This document shows positions 26,375-34,556 of a DNA stretch of 64,000 bases, in pieces. The translations under genes and the position numbers were made by a program. Position 1 is the first letter of the stretch. Every line of letters begins with the position of its first letter. Source of the DNA: Prosthecobacter sp. (GTDB lineage: Bacteria > Verrucomicrobiota > Verrucomicrobiia > Verrucomicrobiales > Verrucomicrobiaceae); contig JABARQ010000008.1 in the NCBI GenBank assembly GCA_019186985.1, positions 920 to 64,919 on the forward strand, read 5' to 3'. The notes below the pieces were generated by a model that searched no databases, was not told where the DNA came from, and saw only the letters and a list, made by a program, of their open reading frames with translations.

Positions 26375-26850
26375 AACGCGGCCTCATCATTCTCCTGCTT
26401 GCCGTGGCAGCCGCCACGGCGGCTTTTTTCATCACGCGCAACCAATGCCAGTGCGGCACCCGTCTGGACGCCACTTCCCATGATGGCGAGACGATGCTGC
26501 CCGAGCTGGAATGGCTGCACCAGGAACTCAAGCTCGACGACACTCAGTTTGCGAAGGTCAAAGCCCAGCACCTCGCCTACAAGCCCACCTGCGAGGCCTT
26601 GTGCATGAAAGTGATGACAGCCAGGAAGAAGCTCAGCCAGCTTGCTGCTCAAGGAAACCTGTCCTCGCCGGAGCTTGATGCCGCCTTGCAGGAGCAGGCC
26701 GCCGTTCACGTCGAATGTCAGAAGGCACTCCTGCGGCACCTTCACCAAACAGCAGGACTCATGTCCGAGTCCCAGGCACGCCAGTATCTCGATGCCATGC
26801 TGCCGCAGGTCATCGGCGCGGCGGCAGAACCCGTCAGCCACGGGCATTAA
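26371..26850 (+). CDS. Periplasmic metal-sensor-like protein (CnrX/ZraP type)
   Basis: 159 residues: N-terminal membrane anchor (MKRGLIILLLAVAAATAAFF), then a four-helix periplasmic part with candidate ligands (NQCQCGT, WLHQEL, CEALCMK, HVECQK, HLHQ). Spacing of helices fits the heavy-metal-resistance sensor family. Its product would transmit metal binding to the anti-sigma protein encoded by the overlapping gene. Confidence 0.75.
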   Translation: MKRGLIILLLAVAAATAAFFITRNQCQCGTRLDATSHDGETMLPELEWLHQELKLDDTQFAKVKAQHLAYKPTCEALCMKVMTARKKLSQLAAQGNLSSPELDAALQEQAAVHVECQKALLRHLHQTAGLMSESQARQYLDAMLPQVIGAAAEPVSHGH

Positions 26851-26866
26851 ACCACGCGTGCCGCTC

Positions 26867-27433
26867 ATGAGCTATCAAGACGAGGAAGACATCCCGCTCA
26901 TGCAGAAGCTCGCCGCTGGCGAGGATCTGGCTTTGAACGAGCTGATGCACCGTTGGCGGGATCGAGTGGCCTCCTTCCTCCTCCGCATGGTCGGAGATCA
27001 TGCCACGGCCACCGATCTTGCGCAGGAAACCTTTGTGCGCCTCTACACCAGTCGAAAGAGCTACAAGCCCGCCGCCGCCTTCTCGACCTACCTCTTTCAC
27101 ATCGCCTCGAATCTCGCCCGCAGTCATGCCCGCTGGAAAGGCAGGCATCCCACCGTGCCGATGGAGGATGAAGACGGTAATCTCACGCATGATCCGGTCG
27201 ATGCACAACCCACGCCGGACGAGGCCGCCACGCTCAACGAAAAGGCGGCGCTGGTGAACAAGGCCATCGAGCGGCTGCCCGCTGAACTGCGGGAGGCATT
27301 GCTGCTGTTCGCCGTCGAGCAGATGAGCCAGGCCGAGATCGCCACGGCGTTGCGATGCTCAGTCAAAGCGGTGGAAGTGCGGGTTTATCGGGCACGTCAG
27401 ATGCTTCGTCAGATGCTCGATGCCAGCCTGTGA
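26867..27433 (+). CDS. ECF RNA polymerase sigma factor (CnrH-like)
   Basis: 188 residues from ATG 26867, 16 bp after the sensor gene. Sigma region 2 covers about 20-90 (DLAQETFVRLYTSRKSY), an acidic linker follows, and region 4 covers about 125-185 (LPAELREALLLFAVEQMSQAEIA, then a helix-turn-helix). Cytoplasmic, directing RNA polymerase to its own promoters. With the two genes before it this forms a metal-responsive signalling set. The proposed promoter at 27476 starts 42 bp after its stop. The cnr name describes the arrangement, not proven orthology. Confidence 0.88.
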   Translation: MSYQDEEDIPLMQKLAAGEDLALNELMHRWRDRVASFLLRMVGDHATATDLAQETFVRLYTSRKSYKPAAAFSTYLFHIASNLARSHARWKGRHPTVPMEDEDGNLTHDPVDAQPTPDEAATLNEKAALVNKAIERLPAELREALLLFAVEQMSQAEIATALRCSVKAVEVRVYRARQMLRQMLDASL

Positions 27434-27475
27434 CGCGCTGATCTTGCGCTGCATGAGGCGCGGATTGTGAAGCTG

Positions 27476-27501
27476 GAGGGGTTCTCACGGAGGTGGAGTT
27501 G
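27476..27501 (+). promoter_or_regulatory. Proposed ECF promoter, copy 2
   Basis: GAGGGGTT, 11 bp, GGAGTTG; 65 bp before the start of the 27567 gene. Confidence 0.75.
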
Positions 27502-27566
27502 CAAACGATGAGGGCGGGTCAGTCGCTCGCTCCGAAAACCAAACACAAACCAAACGCATCCATACC

Positions 27567-27881
27567 ATGAAAATCAAACTCATCCGCACCTCGCTCCTCG
27601 GACTTGCTGCCATCGGCACGCTGCTCCTCGCGTCCTGCCAGGCCCCATCCTCCGCCCCCACAGCCGCCGTGAGCTGTGACAAGTGCGGCACCGTCCACTT
27701 CAAAGCGCCGTCCTCGGGTTACGGGCCGGGGAACAAAGGCATCGTCACCCTGCGTGACGCCAGCCGCATGTCCTGCCCGGATTGTGAGAACCAGGTCATC
27801 GCCATGATGAAGACCGGCAGCCTCACCAAGCATGTGTGCAAATCCTGCGGCGGCGCACTGCGCCACTGCACGCAGCACTAA
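27567..27881 (+). CDS. Exported lipoprotein with three Cys pairs
   Basis: 104 residues: lipobox LLASC at about residue 23, then CDKCG, CPDCE and CKSCGG, ending RHCTQH. The paired cysteines look like a zinc-ribbon-like or soft-metal site anchored to a membrane. Proposed ECF promoter upstream and terminator downstream make it a single-gene unit. Confidence 0.75.
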   Translation: MKIKLIRTSLLGLAAIGTLLLASCQAPSSAPTAAVSCDKCGTVHFKAPSSGYGPGNKGIVTLRDASRMSCPDCENQVIAMMKTGSLTKHVCKSCGGALRHCTQH

Positions 27882-27901
27882 GCACGCTGAAAGCCTACCG
27901 G

Positions 27902-27931
27902 AGCCGCCTGTGATTCACCTCGCAGACGGCT
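27902..27931 (+). terminator. Hairpin terminator
   Basis: AGCCGCCTG pairs with CAGACGGCT (one mismatch), followed by TCTTCATTTT, 20 bp after the 27567 gene. Confidence 0.7.
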
Positions 27932-27968
27932 TCTTCATTTTCAGCCGTCGCTTCATTTAAAAAATGTT

Positions 27969-27994
27969 GAGGGGTTGGTCCGGCGGTGGAGTTG
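27969..27994 (+). promoter_or_regulatory. Proposed ECF promoter, copy 3
   Basis: GAGGGGTT, 11 bp, GGAGTTG, with an A-rich stretch just upstream; 52 bp before the 28047 gene. Confidence 0.75.
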
Positions 27995-28046
27995 CACCCT
28001 CCGTCCGCACCTTTGGACAACCACAAAGCCAAACTCTGAATCCATC

Positions 28047-28304
28047 ATGAAACTCACCCTTGCCCTCCTTTCCAGCCTGCTGCTCGGCACTGGACTCGCT
28101 TCTGCCGCTGATACTGGCGTGCCCGCCACCTATCCCCTCAAAAAGTGCGTCGTTTCCGACGAAGACCTCGGCACCATGGGCAAGGCCGTCAAAGTCACCC
28201 ACGAAGGCACCGACGTGTATCTCTGCTGCAAATCCTGCACGAAGGACTTCAACAAAGAGCCTGCCAAGTTCGTCGCCAAAGTGAAAGCGGCGGAGAAGAA
28301 ATAA
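28047..28304 (+). CDS. Small exported YHS/TRASH-like protein
   Basis: 85 residues: signal peptide to about ASAAD, then CVVSDEDLG, and YLCCKSCTKDFNKEPAKF near the end, the Cys spacing and aromatic context of YHS/TRASH metal-binding domains. Likely a periplasmic metal carrier. A 39-residue lipoprotein gene follows. Confidence 0.75.
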   Translation: MKLTLALLSSLLLGTGLASAADTGVPATYPLKKCVVSDEDLGTMGKAVKVTHEGTDVYLCCKSCTKDFNKEPAKFVAKVKAAEKK

Positions 28305-28340
28305 GCGCCGCCCGCCACTCACCCACGACTTCATCCAGCC

Positions 28341-28460
28341 ATGAAACAGCTCCTTCTTTCAATCCTGATCCTCGGCGGTGCCGCCATCGCCCTCAGCAGT
28401 TGCACCAGCAAGGCTCCTGCAACGCCAAAACCCCACTGCGCGAGCTGCGAGCAGCACTGA
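28341..28460 (+). CDS. Tiny lipoprotein
   Basis: 39 residues. Lipobox-like ALSSC at about residues 17-21, then a short Pro/Ala spacer and a C-terminal HCASCEQH, a minimal metal-binding motif. It is 36 bp after the 28047 gene and directly before a terminator, so it is probably expressed with that gene. Confidence 0.6.
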   Translation: MKQLLLSILILGGAAIALSSCTSKAPATPKPHCASCEQH

Positions 28461-28484
28461 TCGGCCTCGTCTCTTGTGTGTGCC

Positions 28485-28523
28485 AGACTGGTCGGATTCA
28501 CCTCCGGCCAGTCTGTGGTTTTT
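28485..28523 (+). terminator. Rho-independent terminator
   Basis: AGACTGGTCGG pairs with CCGGCCAGTCT (one G-T pair) over an 8-nt loop, followed by GTGG and five Ts. Confidence 0.85.
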
Positions 28524-28558
28524 ATCGAATCCAGCCCAACCTCTCATCCTCCCTCACC

Positions 28559-29668
28559 ATGAAGCATCTTTGCGCTCTCGTTCTCCTGCTTACCTCATCC
28601 TTGAATGCCCAGGTGCAGGTGGAAGCCCTGCCTGAGTCCGGCATCCAGCCGCAGGTCGTCATGACCGGCTCCGGGCTGGTGCATGTGGTTTATTTGAAGG
28701 GCGACCCGAAAGGCTGCGACATCCGCCATGCCACCCGCAAGGCCGCTGGTGGCGCATGGTCGGCACCGGTGACGGTGAACAGCGTGCCGCGCTCCGCCAT
28801 CGCCGCCGGAACGATCCGAGGGGCGCAGATCGCTCTCGGCAAGGATGACAGCCTCCAGGTGATCTGGAACGGCAGCACGAGCGGAAAAGGCGCGAAGCAA
28901 GGCCAGGCTCCGCTGCTCCACGCCCGGCTGCTGCCAGGAGCACGCGAGTTCACGCCGCAGCAAGACCTGCTGGGTGAAACCACCGCGCTCGATGGCGGGG
29001 CTTCCATCGCAGCGAATGACAAGGGCCATGTCGCCGTCGTCTGGCACGCCTCACCCGCCGGTGCGTCCGAGGAGCGGAGCCGTCTCGTTTGGGTGCGCTA
29101 TTCCGCCGACGATGGCGGCATCTTTTCCCCTCCGGCCTCGCTCAATCCAAGCCAGCATGGCGTTTGCGCCTGCTGCTCGCTCCGAGCACATCTAGCCAGT
29201 GACGACACGCTCAGCGTGCTCTACCGCGCCGCCACAGCGCCGAAGGAACGTGGGATGCACCTCATCACCAGCAAGTCTGGCCGTGCGACGCTGAGAAAAC
29301 TGGATGACTGGAATGTCGCCATGTGCCCGATGAGCAGCGCCAGCCTCGTTCCCGAGGCACGGGGACTGCGTGCCGCATGGGAAAATCAAGGCCGCATCAT
29401 CACCGCCCTGCTCAGTGAAACGGCCAGCAAGAACGACAAAACCGGCGCGGACGATGCCAAGCATCCCGTGCTGGCGCAAAACAACCGAGGGCAGACCCTC
29501 ATCGCCAGCGTGACCGGCTCCGGCTGGGCCAAGGCAGGCCGTCTCCATTGGGAACTGCTCGACGCCAAAGGAAAGAGCATGGACTCCGGTGATGGCGAAA
29601 AACTTCCCGTCTGGAGCTACGCCGCCGCCTACGCCCGGCCTGACGGCAGCTTTGTGATTTTGCAATAA
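28559..29668 (+). CDS. Exported beta-propeller-like protein with CACC motif
   Basis: 369 residues: signal peptide (MKHLCALVLLLTSSLNAQ), then repeated beta-rich segments of the sialidase/BNR sort (VHVVYLKGD; LQVIWNG; VAVVWHAS; LVWVRYSADDGGIFS). A striking HGVCACCSLRAHL near residue 205 and MCPM near 260 give clustered soft-metal ligands inside the propeller. No catalytic sialidase residues are evident. Its last 26 bp are repeated at 30851-30876. Confidence 0.68.
   Translation: MKHLCALVLLLTSSLNAQVQVEALPESGIQPQVVMTGSGLVHVVYLKGDPKGCDIRHATRKAAGGAWSAPVTVNSVPRSAIAAGTIRGAQIALGKDDSLQVIWNGSTSGKGAKQGQAPLLHARLLPGAREFTPQQDLLGETTALDGGASIAANDKGHVAVVWHASPAGASEERSRLVWVRYSADDGGIFSPPASLNPSQHGVCACCSLRAHLASDDTLSVLYRAATAPKERGMHLITSKSGRATLRKLDDWNVAMCPMSSASLVPEARGLRAAWENQGRIITALLSETASKNDKTGADDAKHPVLAQNNRGQTLIASVTGSGWAKAGRLHWELLDAKGKSMDSGDGEKLPVWSYAAAYARPDGSFVILQ
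29639..29664. repeat. 26-bp direct repeat, copy 1
   Basis: The 3' end of the 28559 gene; repeated exactly at 30851-30876, on the far side of the acyltransferase gene. Confidence 0.95.
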
Positions 29669-29718
29669 CGGCTTCCATGCTCATCCGAATCCTCAACTGA
29701 CGAGTCAATTCGCCCTCC

Positions 29719-30855
29719 ATGTCACATCAGCTCGACGAAGACAGCGAAGCATTCATCAATGTCTTGCGTGGCTTCGCAGCTCTGGCGGTGCTTATCACCC
29801 ACTCATTGGATTTCGGTATTCGAGGCGTCTATGGGCATAGCCTCCAAGAGGCACCTGCATTCTGGCGATGGATGGGAGCGAGTGTAGGTCACGGCAGCTT
29901 TATGGTATGGTGTTTCTTCGTTGTCTCCGGTCTTTGCATCCATTTGTCGATCATGCGCAGCACCAAGCTGGGCGCTTTTAATTGGCGTAGCTATGCCGTG
30001 GCCCGAATCACCCGGATTTACCCTCTGTTTTTACTTGGGCTGGTGCTCGCCATTCTTGTCTGGTGGTTCACAGACGATCTCAGTGGCACACATGCCACAC
30101 GACCCTGGCCGCAGTTTTTCGCGAGCTTGCTGTCACTGCACATTTTCACCAGCAACTTCCCGAACTTCATGACTTCGTGGAGTCTGAGCAATGAGATGAT
30201 CTATTATGCAGCTTGGCCGCTGCTGTTGTGCCTTGTGGGATGGCAGGCTTCTAAAGCCGTTGTTCTGGGTGGAATGGCATCCTTGCTAGTTTGCTTGTTG
30301 ATTGGGGTGCTCTGGGCCGTGCTGCGCCGGTTCGAGACCAGCACTGCCATCAACGGCCTTTGGTCAGTTTGTGTCCTGTTCCCATTGTGGTTGGGCGGGG
30401 CTTGGCTGGCGGAAAATTGGCAGCGCGTTAGCCAGCATGTCACCCGGCGACTCTGGTATATGTCATTTCCTCTGTGTCTCGCGGCTGAACTCAGCCTGGC
30501 CTGGGCCAAGTTCAATGAAAGGTCACAGGCCGTGATTGATTCCACGGCCCTTCTGGCTCTGCCTGGACTTGTATTGCTGCTGGCAGGATCACGCCATGCC
30601 CGGCTGAGCTCGCCCGTTTGGCTGCAACCGTGGATACGCTGGTGCGGCCAGTTCAGTTACCCATGCTATATACTGCAAATGCCGTTGCTCGTTTTACAGT
30701 TGCGGCTTGTGATCCCGTATTTGCCTGAGCCAGTTGTCGCGCATCCATTCTCGCGCGCAGCGGTGTTACTGCTGCCCACGCTGCTGCTGTTGGCATGTAT
30801 TGGCCCACGGTTGGAGCGTGGCATCATGGGTTGGCGCTCGAAACTCCTTGCCTGA
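29719..30855 (+). CDS. Membrane acyltransferase, acyltransferase-3 (OafA) family
   Basis: 378 residues with ten or so hydrophobic helices. The opening LRGFAALAVLITHS near residues 14-27 carries the family R/H site, and RITRIYPLFL follows near 96. Members transfer acyl groups to sugars or peptidoglycan at the inner membrane. It has more A/T, different codon use and no metal-related feature; with the flanking 26-bp repeat it looks like an inserted gene. Confidence 0.82.
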   Translation: MSHQLDEDSEAFINVLRGFAALAVLITHSLDFGIRGVYGHSLQEAPAFWRWMGASVGHGSFMVWCFFVVSGLCIHLSIMRSTKLGAFNWRSYAVARITRIYPLFLLGLVLAILVWWFTDDLSGTHATRPWPQFFASLLSLHIFTSNFPNFMTSWSLSNEMIYYAAWPLLLCLVGWQASKAVVLGGMASLLVCLLIGVLWAVLRRFETSTAINGLWSVCVLFPLWLGGAWLAENWQRVSQHVTRRLWYMSFPLCLAAELSLAWAKFNERSQAVIDSTALLALPGLVLLLAGSRHARLSSPVWLQPWIRWCGQFSYPCYILQMPLLVLQLRLVIPYLPEPVVAHPFSRAAVLLLPTLLLLACIGPRLERGIMGWRSKLLA

Positions 30856-30876
30856 CGGCAGCTTTGTGATTTTGCA
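30851..30876. repeat. 26-bp direct repeat, copy 2
   Basis: Identical to 29639-29664, starting within the last codons of the acyltransferase gene (30851-30855). Confidence 0.95.
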
Positions 30877-30902
30877 CTGAAACGGCAGACACATCTTTCG
30901 TG

Positions 30903-31727
30903 TCATTTACCTTCCCGCCATTCCTGAAACGTGCTGCACAGACTCATTCCATTTCGGACGTGCTTTTGCCCGACCGGAGTTTTCGCCAGCTTTTCATAAA
31001 CCAGGAACTCAACCAGTTTGGGGAACTTCTCGGCGGGAATGTGGCCCCGGCTACGTTTGACGAGCCGGAACTTTGTTTTGATGTGCTTGCCGATCTTGCC
31101 CCACAAAGCGGCTTCATCTCGCTCAATGGGTGACATGAACTTCACATACAGGTCACAGAGGTAATCGACATAGCCGGAGAGGTTGGCGTCAGCGCCGATG
31201 CTGTTCGCCGGGTATCTGCCAGTCTCTTTTTTGGGTTTGCTGCCGACGTGAATATTGATCTTGCCTTGGTTGTGACCGCCGATGGCGACGGCAACACCAC
31301 CAGATGACGCCCGCGCATCCGCATTCCCGTGAACGGGGCTGCTTTTGATGCTGTTGGTGGTCTTCTTCGACTGTTTGGCGTGAATGAGCGCGGCTTGCTC
31401 AGCCATGCGCGGCGTGATCTCCTTCTGAGACTCACGCTCGTGCATCTCCTTGATCTCAGTGAGAATATCGACGGAGTATTTAACCGGCGATTTATCGACC
31501 TCTGTGTGATGAGTCGGGCACAGCAGGATCAAATTCTTGAAGTCGTCCTTTTCAGCGGCGGTCAGCGCGGGGTCGTATCTCGGCCCGCCTTTGCGCCTCG
31601 CCCTGATATGGCAGATTTCCGCGATGGAATGATCCTCCACGACAAGCGGTGCATGGCACCAGGGAATGGCGCACTGGTTGCCGGATTTGGCGAACAGGCG
31701 CTTCACTACGGTTAGACTGACTGGCAT
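30903..31727 (-). CDS. HNH endonuclease with C-terminal helical domain
   Basis: 274 residues. N-terminal HNH fold: CAIPWC near 19, ICHIRARRKGG near 38, LILLCPTHH near 68. A Gly-rich stretch (VAVAIGGHNQGKINIHVG) near 145-165 resembles linkers common in bacterial conflict proteins. The C-terminal ~90 residues are helical and unrecognised. It is followed upstream (minus strand) by the CoiA-like gene 17 bp away, so the two form an operon, with possible function in DNA restriction or uptake. Not part of metal resistance by content. Confidence 0.75.
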   Translation of the reverse strand: MPVSLTVVKRLFAKSGNQCAIPWCHAPLVVEDHSIAEICHIRARRKGGPRYDPALTAAEKDDFKNLILLCPTHHTEVDKSPVKYSVDILTEIKEMHERESQKEITPRMAEQAALIHAKQSKKTTNSIKSSPVHGNADARASSGGVAVAIGGHNQGKINIHVGSKPKKETGRYPANSIGADANLSGYVDYLCDLYVKFMSPIERDEAALWGKIGKHIKTKFRLVKRSRGHIPAEKFPKLVEFLVYEKLAKTPVGQKHVRNGMSLCSTFQEWREGK

Positions 31728-31744
31728 GGTGATTTCGTATGGGG

Positions 31745-32701
31745 TTAATCTTCCTCCTCCAACTCTCCGAACGTGGATGGATAGTGATGCCGAAGAAAGG
31801 GGGCGTCATCGTCAGGCCACCAACGGCGGACGGTATCCACCCAGAGCCGCGCACGAGGCACCGGCCTGGTTTCTCCCCACGGCATGAATTCCTCGCGGTC
31901 ACGCATTCTGAAGGCGCGATGAATGGGGATGGTGCCACGGTAAGGGCGGGGGCGTCTGATGATCTTGTAAGGTTTGTCGAAGCTGCCCGCCTCCTCCCAA
32001 TAGCCATTCTCATTGGATCGAAATGTCACTGAGCGCGTCGCCGCCGCGAAATGAACGGGCAGAACCTCGCCACCCATGCCGGGCAGCCAGTAATAGACCC
32101 GCCCGAAATACATCGCATGAAGGTATCTCTCGATCAGCCTCGGGCGGAAAATCTCCTCGCCTATCTCGCGGGTCAAAGGCACCACCCAGAGGACAGCAAT
32201 GCCAAGCTCTGAGTAGTCACGGGTGCGGGCAATGAGACTGCGGATGCCCAGGGCGGACTTTTGCACTTCAATGACCACACGCCTGCCCTTGATTGTTCCC
32301 TCAATGTCTGGCTTTCGCGCTTTGCGGCGTGTTTCCCGGTTCCCTCGAATCTTTTTGGTGTCACAGAACCATTCGGAGCCAGGACAGGCCGAGCGCAGGT
32401 CTTCGTAGATGCGGCGCTTGCACTCATAATGCAGCCAGGACTCTCGCGAGGAGTCGAGAGGGGATAAACGGGCGTGATGCGCAAAATGGTCGCGCATTTT
32501 CCAGGGATGCCGGTGGATCACGTCGGAAAGGCAGCCGGGGCAGAGAAAAGGGCCGTCATCTCTGCTCACACTCGACGCATGGACTCTTTGACCGTTGCCA
32601 CGATGGACGGCGAACCCCTCCAGCAGTGCCGAGCATCCCACTTCCCGCGCATCCCGGCCGGGTGGTAAATAGGGCTGCTGTCCGTCGTCGCGCCAACTCA
32701 T
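31745..32701 (-). CDS. CoiA-like nuclease-domain protein
   Basis: 318 residues. A Cys pair (CPGCLSDV near 54) and HFAHHA come first, then a PD-(D/E)xK-like core: KPDIEG near 128 and VVIEVQKSALG near 142, followed by ELGIAVLWVV. This is the layout of the CoiA competence family, which acts on incoming DNA. First gene of the two-gene minus-strand operon with the HNH protein. Confidence 0.72.
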   Translation of the reverse strand: MSWRDDGQQPYLPPGRDAREVGCSALLEGFAVHRGNGQRVHASSVSRDDGPFLCPGCLSDVIHRHPWKMRDHFAHHARLSPLDSSRESWLHYECKRRIYEDLRSACPGSEWFCDTKKIRGNRETRRKARKPDIEGTIKGRRVVIEVQKSALGIRSLIARTRDYSELGIAVLWVVPLTREIGEEIFRPRLIERYLHAMYFGRVYYWLPGMGGEVLPVHFAAATRSVTFRSNENGYWEEAGSFDKPYKIIRRPRPYRGTIPIHRAFRMRDREEFMPWGETRPVPRARLWVDTVRRWWPDDDAPFLRHHYPSTFGELEEED

Positions 32702-32763
32702 GGTGATGAGTCAGCTATTTGTGGCAGCGTGAAGCAACCCGCAAAATATTTTCAAACATTCTT

Positions 32764-32789
32764 GAGGGGTTGTATAAGGAGCGGAGTTG
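32764..32789 (+). promoter_or_regulatory. Proposed ECF promoter, copy 4
   Basis: GAGGGGTT, 11 bp, GGAGTTG, preceded by AT-rich DNA; only 26 bp before the 32816 start, placing the third RND operon under the same control. Confidence 0.75.
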
Positions 32790-32815
32790 AACCAGCACGA
32801 ACGATTCTTTCCGTC

Positions 32816-33187
32816 ATGAACTGCCCCTGGATCAAAACCTTCATTACTGCCTTCCTATGGATGGCGGTGATCGCTGGTGCCAGGGTGGCAGTTGGAGCAG
32901 GAAACGGCAACAGCGAGGTCAAAGCCTCCCCTTGTGAGCATGGGTGCTGCATCAACGGCGAATGTGGATGCAGCATCGCTCCAGCACAGACGCCGGAGGC
33001 TCCCAAACCCGCGCTGCCTGCGCAGACATCGCCAGTGTCGAAGCTCATGCCACTGGCGCTGCCTCTGGCGGAAAAAAGTCTCCGGCCTCTGGCTGGCACG
33101 CCGGAGACTCGGGCTGTCATCATGCCCGAAGCAGCACGGCCACACCGGCCAGCGGCGCTGACGCTGCACTGCGCCCTTCTCATCTGA
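32816..33187 (+). CDS. Exported Cys-rich protein at the head of the third RND operon
   Basis: 123 residues: N-terminal hydrophobic segment, then CEHGCCINGECGCS (six Cys in 14 residues) and a long Pro/Ala-rich region ending in LHCALLI. Analogous in place and style to 6214 and 12819. Probably a periplasmic soft-metal binder, here most likely copper because the following pump is CusA-like. Confidence 0.72.
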   Translation: MNCPWIKTFITAFLWMAVIAGARVAVGAGNGNSEVKASPCEHGCCINGECGCSIAPAQTPEAPKPALPAQTSPVSKLMPLALPLAEKSLRPLAGTPETRAVIMPEAARPHRPAALTLHCALLI

Positions 33188-33271
33188 AACGGCGGACTCT
33201 GACAGGTGAATTGTGCCCGCACACCACGGGCAACGACCTCGGATGCTCCACCCCTTTTTCGATGAGAACCC

Positions 33272-34552
33272 ATGAAACGCATTTCCTTCCCCATTTTGCA
33301 GGCATTGGCCTTTGCCAGCCTCAGCCTCACGGCCTCCGCCGCTGAGGACACGCCCGCCACAGCTACTTCCATGTGGATCAGCCGACTCGCCCAGGAGGCA
33401 GTAGCCAGCCATCCCTCCATTCAAGCCGCGAGAGCGCGCTCAGAGGCCGCCACCGCAGCCATCCGTGCGATCAGGCTTTGGCAAGACCCGCAGCTCGGCC
33501 TGGGCACGCTGTTCGCCAGCCAGATGAACCGCCAGGGCAACGGCGACATCTCCGTGGGCATTGATCAGATGCTCCCCCGCCCAAAGCTCTACCAGGCGGA
33601 AAAGCGCCGTGCGGTGGCGGATGAACTGACTCTGAAAGCCTCGCGTCAGCAGACCGCGAACGAACTCGGCCTGATGGTGGCGCAGGCCGTGCTGGAACTC
33701 GCCCTCGCGGATGAGGTGGTGCGCTTGCAGGGCGAAAACGTCCGCTGGCTGCAAACCATCGTGAAGACCGCCGAGGAACGCTCCAAAAGCCCGGACGCGA
33801 CCGCCACGGAGACGCTGCGGCTGGAAAGTGAGCTGGCGGTGCAGAAACAAACCCTAGCCACCGCTGAACGTCAGCGCGGCCAGTATGCCACCACGTTGAA
33901 TTTGCTGCTCGGACGCCCGGTGGAACGTGGATGGCCTGCTCTCGCCCTCCCAGCGCAGCCTTTGCCCACTTCCACGTTCGCGGCTCTGAAAGTAAAGTTG
34001 GAGCGTCAGAATCCCAAGCTCGCCGCCATGCGTCATCAGGTGGAAGGAGCGCAAGCGGACGCGGATGCGGCCCGCGAGAAGCGCAAGCCGGCCTTCAGCG
34101 TCGGCTTGCAAGTCAATTCCTACTCGGGCGGCAACAGCCAGGATGTGATGACCATGCTGACCGTGGGCATGAACCTTCCTTGGTTCAATCGCTCCGCCTA
34201 CAAGGCAGACATCGCCAAAGCGGAGAAGCTGCGTGACGCCACCTCGAATGATCTCGCGGCTGAACAACGCCTCCTGCTCACCCAGGCCACCGCACTGCTG
34301 ACGGAGGCGGAGACGAACCGCCGCGTGGTGGAAGCCTACACGAGCGAGGTGCTGCCCAAGTCGGAGAAAACCGTGGAGACGCTGCAAAACGCATGGATCT
34401 CCTCAAAAGCCACGCTGCTCGAAGTGCTCGAAGCCCGCCGTGCGCTGCTCCAGGCACGGCAGGAGCAAAAACGTTCCCTCGCGGCGCAACACGTCGCCGC
34501 TCACTCGCTGGCATCGCTCACCGGCAGCCCCGTTTCACCCTCATCCCGATAA
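33272..34552 (+). CDS. Outer-membrane efflux protein, CusC/CzcC-like
   Basis: 426 residues with signal peptide to about TASA. OEP repeats with NLPWFNRSAYKADIA in the second half and a repeated ATLLEVLEARRALL near 385. It should form the outer-membrane duct for the CusBA pair following it; the CusB-like gene starts 4 bp after its stop. Confidence 0.87.
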   Translation: MKRISFPILQALAFASLSLTASAAEDTPATATSMWISRLAQEAVASHPSIQAARARSEAATAAIRAIRLWQDPQLGLGTLFASQMNRQGNGDISVGIDQMLPRPKLYQAEKRRAVADELTLKASRQQTANELGLMVAQAVLELALADEVVRLQGENVRWLQTIVKTAEERSKSPDATATETLRLESELAVQKQTLATAERQRGQYATTLNLLLGRPVERGWPALALPAQPLPTSTFAALKVKLERQNPKLAAMRHQVEGAQADADAAREKRKPAFSVGLQVNSYSGGNSQDVMTMLTVGMNLPWFNRSAYKADIAKAEKLRDATSNDLAAEQRLLLTQATALLTEAETNRRVVEAYTSEVLPKSEKTVETLQNAWISSKATLLEVLEARRALLQARQEQKRSLAAQHVAAHSLASLTGSPVSPSSR

Positions 34553-34556
34553 GATC

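Noticed and set aside
28559-29668. True sialidase
   Set aside because: No Asp-box series or catalytic Arg triad visible; only general beta-propeller character.
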